A program made the translations under genes and the position numbers. DNA of 64,000 nt from Lachnospiraceae bacterium (GTDB lineage: Bacteria > Bacillota > Clostridia > Lachnospirales > Lachnospiraceae), in the NCBI GenBank assembly GCA_910575775.1, contig CAJTEY010000023.1:1-64000 (forward strand), in the 5' to 3' direction. Below are positions 60,160-64,000 of the stretch, piece after piece (within the stretch, counting starts at the first letter, position 1; the number at the start of each line of letters is the position of its first letter). The notes beneath the pieces are model-generated. The model was given only the letters and a program-made list of their open reading frames with translations, ran no database searches and was not told where the DNA came from.

Positions 60160-61970
60160 GTCGCAAATACCTCCTTATCTTTTAACTGGGTCGTACAGCC
60201 TAACGTGAACATCGGGGAGAACGCATACCCTTCTTTGATGTAGCCGACCGCCTCTTTCTTCTCACATCTGATGGAAACCCTCGTCCCGATCTCAGGAACC
60301 ACCGCAGCAGCCTCTGTTGCGCCCTTCATCTGCGCCTCACGGCACTTGTAAGCATAGTCGATCTTCTCCGTGTTCACGCCATCGGTTACGGACAGTTTCA
60401 CGTTGCTCATATCCTCGGAATACTCTGTCGTGCCGTAGCATGCCACCATATACTCATTGATTTCTACCTCAGCGTTCGGATCACTCATCTGCAGAATGCT
60501 TCTCTCGATCTTAATGTTGGAGCTGCCCTCCTCGAAGTACATCTTTGTCTGCAATTTCACCGTCAAGTCATGGAACTCGATATCCACCGGGTCAAGGGTC
60601 AGGATTCTCGTATTGCCTTCCTGGGAGAAATGCGCCTTCGTCCGGCACAGGCACAGATCCACTTCCTCGCCGTTATGAGTCAGTTTCGCGCTTCTGACCG
60701 TACCTTCACCCGCATAGTGGGTAAAGTAGCCCGCCCGGTACTTCTCCTGAATTAAGAACGGGTAGGATGCGTCCGTCACATGCTTCGTGCCGATACCCAC
60801 CGGCCACTCCAGTTTCGCCGCATACGGCCGCAGATCCACAATCGCACCGCCCTGGTCCATGTTGGCACAGACGCGCATGAAAGGATCGCAGTACCAAAAA
60901 AGCTGCTTGTCCGATCCGTATAAAATATCTCTCCACAGAGCACACTCCGGCTCTGTCAGCCGTCTGTTCGCGCGATAAAAGTCCGCGAACTCGGCCATAG
61001 TCATATCATCCAGCTTTCCTTCCTTTTTAAGCTGTCCGTAATACGCCATACCGTCCTCGTAAGACTTTAAGAGCAGCTCATAAGGCGCCTCCCAGCGGCC
61101 CATCTTGTTCATCCAGCCGGGACCTACGAACATCATATTATATGCATAGCCGTTGTTGTATTTTGCCAATGCCCTAAACTGGTCAATCAGGTTATACAGA
61201 TACGGGTATTCCCATGTCTTTGAATCATAGCACATGCTGCGCAGCACATTCTGCGGGTGCGTTCCAAAATTGGATCCGTTGCCGTCATAGCAGGCAATCA
61301 GATCACGGGATAAGTGGGGAATCGCCACAATACCGGAATCCTCCTCCTCATTCGCCGCAGGCGCATGGGTGTTCTGCTTACTCGGAATCCAGGGCGCCCA
61401 GGGGCCGCCGTCCATAAAGGTGTACCAGGAATTGTTGCAGGTGTGGTAAGCCTTGGGGCCTTCCTCCCAGCAGGTAGCCACGGCACATTTCACCATCGGA
61501 TATTTCTCTTTAATATAGTTGGTCAGATCAGCGTCCATATAGTAGGAGCCTGTAGACTCCGGGTAAAACCCAAATCTGTCATGGAATTTGCCGAACACAT
61601 CGTCCACGATCGACTTCTTATCCTCCAGGGAGAACATCCAGATACAAAAATCCTTCGTCTTGTATTTCTCACGGAACTCCTCGCACGGAAGGCCCAGCAG
61701 AGACAGCGCGATCTCATCGCCGTACTGCTCATGATCCTCCTTTGCAAGAGCTACCGCCTCATCATTAAATAAAGAAGCGTATGTCATCTGGATCGTTGTC
61801 TTTAATCCGTTCTTATGCGCAATCGCCTGCTGTGTCTTGAAAATATCGAGAGATTCTGTCAGAAGCTCTTTCCTTCCGATATCCTCTTCCTTGCCGTGTC
61901 CGGTCACCTTTTCCGCATACTCAGGTACCATCTCCGGACGATGGATGATGTTTACAATAAACTTATCCAT
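60132..61970 (-). CDS. Uncharacterised carbohydrate-associated protein
   Basis: 612 residues, cytosolic. The N-terminal half looks like a deacetylase/GH38/GH57-type barrel (FIVNIIHRPEMVPEYAEKV, GFYPESTGSYYMDADLTNYI), and the C-terminal half is beta-rich. I cannot assign an EC activity, and catalytic residues are not obvious. The head position in the GH53 operon and a strong promoter (TTGACA-17-TATTAT) point to a sugar-related role. The leader of about 138 bases contains an open frame that ends at this start (see rejected list). Confidence 0.8.
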   Translation of the reverse strand: MDKFIVNIIHRPEMVPEYAEKVTGHGKEEDIGRKELLTESLDIFKTQQAIAHKNGLKTTIQMTYASLFNDEAVALAKEDHEQYGDEIALSLLGLPCEEFREKYKTKDFCIWMFSLEDKKSIVDDVFGKFHDRFGFYPESTGSYYMDADLTNYIKEKYPMVKCAVATCWEEGPKAYHTCNNSWYTFMDGGPWAPWIPSKQNTHAPAANEEEDSGIVAIPHLSRDLIACYDGNGSNFGTHPQNVLRSMCYDSKTWEYPYLYNLIDQFRALAKYNNGYAYNMMFVGPGWMNKMGRWEAPYELLLKSYEDGMAYYGQLKKEGKLDDMTMAEFADFYRANRRLTEPECALWRDILYGSDKQLFWYCDPFMRVCANMDQGGAIVDLRPYAAKLEWPVGIGTKHVTDASYPFLIQEKYRAGYFTHYAGEGTVRSAKLTHNGEEVDLCLCRTKAHFSQEGNTRILTLDPVDIEFHDLTVKLQTKMYFEEGSSNIKIERSILQMSDPNAEVEINEYMVACYGTTEYSEDMSNVKLSVTDGVNTEKIDYAYKCREAQMKGATEAAAVVPEIGTRVSIRCEKKEAVGYIKEGYAFSPMFTLGCTTQLKDKEVFATWLNLAKAN

Positions 61971-62114
61971 GTGCCCTGCCCTCCATTTTTCTGATCCATT
62001 GCTGATTTGCTTTCATTTTCAGTACTACATACAACACTTTCCTGCACATTGCTGTCACAGCACCCGTTTGTTTGGTAGTTTTGACTTTGCGCAATCGGTT
62101 GTTCATGTCAAAAT

Positions 62115-62143
62115 AATAACAAACTGCACAGAGCTTGTCAATA
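62115..62143 (-). promoter_or_regulatory. Promoter of the GH53 operon
   Basis: TTGACA (62138-62143), 17 bases, TATTAT (62115-62120). Stretch 62163-62344 upstream shows no gene. Confidence 0.85.
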
Positions 62144-62344
62144 CATTTTTCCCAAAATAAGGAAGGATTTTCGTCCCTTTTCCACCAATACCTGCCCTTA
62201 CTGCAAGAACCGGGCAAGCATCCGAAAAATGCCCTGCTCCTGTCTTCTCCGCCGCTTCCGGCTCTGCTTATGCGTGCAAAACGGACAGCCATATGGATCG
62301 CCCATAATGCTGCCCGTAAATCATACCTTATTCTGTCTCATTTC

Positions 62345-63007
62345 TTAATGATGCCTGCCTCCATGATGGCCGCCGTGGTGTCCGCTGCCACGATAACCGC
62401 TGCCCTGCCCTGTACTCTGGTTCGTACTCTGTCTCACACAGGAATTGTCGCAGTAACCGTTGGCATGATTATATCCGCAATAGCTCTGACTTCCGTGGGT
62501 GTGCTGTCCTGTCAGGGTACATCCCTCCACATGGCAGACCCCGACAATGCCGCAGGAACCGTCGCAATAACCGTGTTCATGGGCATATCCGCAGTATGTC
62601 TGGCTGTCGTGGGTGTGATAACCAGTCTCCGTACAGCCTTCCACAGCACATACCCCAACCACGCCGCAGGAACCGTCGCAGTAACCGGTCGCATGATTAT
62701 AGCCGCAGTACGCCTGGCTGTCGTGAAGGTGATAGCCCGTCTCCGCACAACCTTCCACAGCACATACGCTGACAGCTCCGCAGGAACCGTCACAGTAACC
62801 TCCCGCATGGGCATATCCACAGTAAGTCGTATTGTCATGTGTGTGCAGCCCGGTTCTCGTACAACCATCCACCGTACACACGGAACATACCGCATTATAC
62901 GCGGCACCTGCCTGACCATGATGTCCATGAGCTGACACAGGCATTACAACCATTCCGGCCATCAGCAGGCCTGCCGCTCCACATGCAAAAAATCTCTTCA
63001 TCCGCAC
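62345..63007 (-). CDS. Secreted Cys/His tandem-repeat protein
   Basis: 220 residues. Signal peptide of about 26 residues (FFACGAAGLLMAGMVVMPVS, cleavage near SAHG). Four repeats of 38 residues follow (residues 43-190), each with five Cys and three His in the order C-x4-C-x5-HxH-x5-C-x3-H-x4-C-x3-C, e.g. VCAVEGCTETGYHTHDSQTY then CGYAHEHGYCDGSC. The tail is a Gly/His run (GHHGGHHGGRHH). It should sit outside the cell and bind metal or form a disulfide-rich coat. GTG 63007 with GGAGG 9 bases upstream was chosen; ATG 63001 is possible. Confidence 0.85.
   Translation of the reverse strand: MRMKRFFACGAAGLLMAGMVVMPVSAHGHHGQAGAAYNAVCSVCTVDGCTRTGLHTHDNTTYCGYAHAGGYCDGSCGAVSVCAVEGCAETGYHLHDSQAYCGYNHATGYCDGSCGVVGVCAVEGCTETGYHTHDSQTYCGYAHEHGYCDGSCGIVGVCHVEGCTLTGQHTHGSQSYCGYNHANGYCDNSCVRQSTNQSTGQGSGYRGSGHHGGHHGGRHH
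62438..62881 (-). repeat. Four tandem 114-bp coding repeats
   Basis: Direct repeats encoding residues 43-80, 81-118, 119-156 and 157-190 of the Cys/His protein; the second and third copies are the most alike. Confidence 0.9.
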
Positions 63008-63037
63008 AGATGCTCACCTCCTTAAATCCTTATTCTC

Positions 63038-63066
63038 ATCATATAAGGTAGAAAGTACATTGTCAA
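63038..63066 (-). promoter_or_regulatory. Promoter of the Cys/His protein
   Basis: TTGACA (63061-63066), 17 bases, TATGAT (63038-63043), 31 bases before the start. Confidence 0.85.
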
Positions 63067-63118
63067 TGGGATAGCAGAATTTTCCCGGCTTCCTGTAAAT
63101 AATTCATATTTCATCCGG

Positions 63119-64000
63119 TTAAATTTTCGTTGATTCCCGCATCCTTACCTCATAGCCCAGAAGAATGCGCCCTTCCGCCTCTTCCCCATCCAGCATCCTG
63201 AGAAGCATACCGCATGCCTTTTTCCCCAGCTCTTCCACATCAAATCGGATGGAGGTGACAGCGGGAGTTCTGTTTGCCAGCATGGAGCTGTCGTAAAAAG
63301 AAACCACCTGTACCTGTTCCGGCACTTCAATCTGCCTCATCTGCATCACGTTCAGCACGCAGCCGCACAAAAAGTCATCCATGCACACAATACACGCAAT
63401 CTGCTCCTCCAGAAGCCTTTCCACGATTTTTTCCACTTCCCGCTCCTCATCTATATCGAGGAAGATTTGTCTGCTGCCGTCCCAGCCTGGCCGCTCGGCA
63501 AAGGCATCCTCAAATCCCCGCAGGCGGTTTCCCGTAACCATATACTCCTCCCTGCCGCCGATCAGCGCAAGGCTCTGGATCCCGCTGTCCAGAAGTTTCC
63601 CCGTCAACTCCCGGCAGGCTCCCCTGTGGTCATTGTCAATCTGCACTGCACGGGTATCGTCGGTACTTCCGATCGCCACAAAAGGCACGCCGTTCTCCTG
63701 CAGATACCGCATGGGCGCGTCATCCGTCAGCGTTCTCGTAAGAATCGCGCCGTCAATCTTGCGGTTCATCACCGCACGCTCAAGCTGTGTGATCTTGTCG
63801 GCAGTCACCACGGAAAGCAGCACATCATACCCGGCCGCAGAGGCGGTACGGCTGATTCCCATCATACATTTCTGGAAAAAAGGCAGCTCTACAATATTAT
63901 AATCTCCGGGCAACACCAGCCCCAGGTTGAAAGTCTTATTCTGCGCAAGCCCTTTCGCCACCACGTTTGGGCTGTAGTGATGCGCTTCCACATATTCCTG
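63119..64000 (-). CDS. LacI-family regulator, 5' end beyond the window
   Basis: At least 293 residues visible, cut at the right edge. The remaining N-terminal part shows the hinge helix YSPNVVAKGLAQNKT (consensus YxPNxxAxxL); the HTH itself lies outside. The periplasmic-binding-like core follows: LGLVLPGDYNIVELPFFQKC, DGAILTRTLTDDAPMRYLQE, FYDSSMLANRTPAVTSIRFD. It probably senses a sugar and controls the GH53 and importer operons. Confidence 0.92.
   Translation of the reverse strand, partial: QEYVEAHHYSPNVVAKGLAQNKTFNLGLVLPGDYNIVELPFFQKCMMGISRTASAAGYDVLLSVVTADKITQLERAVMNRKIDGAILTRTLTDDAPMRYLQENGVPFVAIGSTDDTRAVQIDNDHRGACRELTGKLLDSGIQSLALIGGREEYMVTGNRLRGFEDAFAERPGWDGSRQIFLDIDEEREVEKIVERLLEEQIACIVCMDDFLCGCVLNVMQMRQIEVPEQVQVVSFYDSSMLANRTPAVTSIRFDVEELGKKACGMLLRMLDGEEAEGRILLGYEVRMRESTKI

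Noticed and set aside
61963..62108. Lys/Arg-rich upstream open frame of 47 codons in the leader of the 612-residue gene
   Set aside because: No ribosome site and no family likeness; possible leader peptide, but not supported enough to list as a gene.
62438..62881. CRISPR-like array
   Set aside because: The repeats are tandem 114-bp units encoding protein, with no spacers; no CRISPR array was seen anywhere in the window.

Overview
The window looks like chromosome from an anaerobic, gut-type clostridium, most likely a member of the Lachnospiraceae. This rests on protein style, moderate GC content, strong GGAGG ribosome sites, sigma-A-like promoters, tRNAs without encoded CCA, and a single-chain clostridial PurL. 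I cannot name genus or species. Most host genes run on the minus strand.

Layout. 1-148: the 5' tip of a group II intron lodged behind an intrinsic terminator. 180-3230: a TrpB2-type tryptophan synthase beta chain and a chemoreceptor. 3376-13416: a seven-gene operon, read from high to low coordinates, that starts with a large fused flavin/rhodanese/sirohaem/ferredoxin oxidoreductase. It continues with hemA, precorrin-2 dehydrogenase, hemC, a cobA-hemD fusion, hemB, hemL and a 64-residue His/Cys protein. No hemE or later haem genes are present, so the pathway probably feeds sirohaem (or a corrinoid), and the oxidoreductase is the obvious client. 13597-16549: a serine hydrolase, a cytidylate-kinase-like protein and a membrane protein. 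16842-17129: a decayed IS200-type transposase and the stranded terminator of a tRNA gene.

17142-34680: a 17.5-kb integrated element in the 3' end of a tRNA-Met gene, bounded by a 25-bp direct repeat. It carries an integrase, a repressor/Cro-type switch, a replication pair, both terminase subunits and a tape-measure protein. No portal, capsid or tail-tube gene is recognisable, so it is either a deleted prophage or a satellite. Three promoters in it share an identical upstream box and spacing. It also carries a type I toxin-antitoxin pair with mirror-image promoters, a structured non-coding segment, and a DUF3800 gene with a nested RNA structure just downstream.

34781-50197: housekeeping genes: tRNA-Val, argS, queH, carAB and purL, then a TetR regulator, a conserved hypothetical protein and a large cyclic-nucleotide-binding-domain protein of unknown function. 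50461-51762: an oxalate/formate-type MFS transporter. 51974-64000: carbohydrate uptake and breakdown: a secreted GH13 lipoprotein, a MalEFG/GanSPQ-type ABC importer, a GH53 endo-galactanase in an operon with an uncharacterised 612-residue protein and a zinc-ribbon protein, a secreted Cys/His tandem-repeat protein, and a LacI-type regulator cut by the window edge. The likely combined role of this last part is import and hydrolysis of plant or dietary oligosaccharides under LacI-type control; the exact sugar is not settled by sequence.
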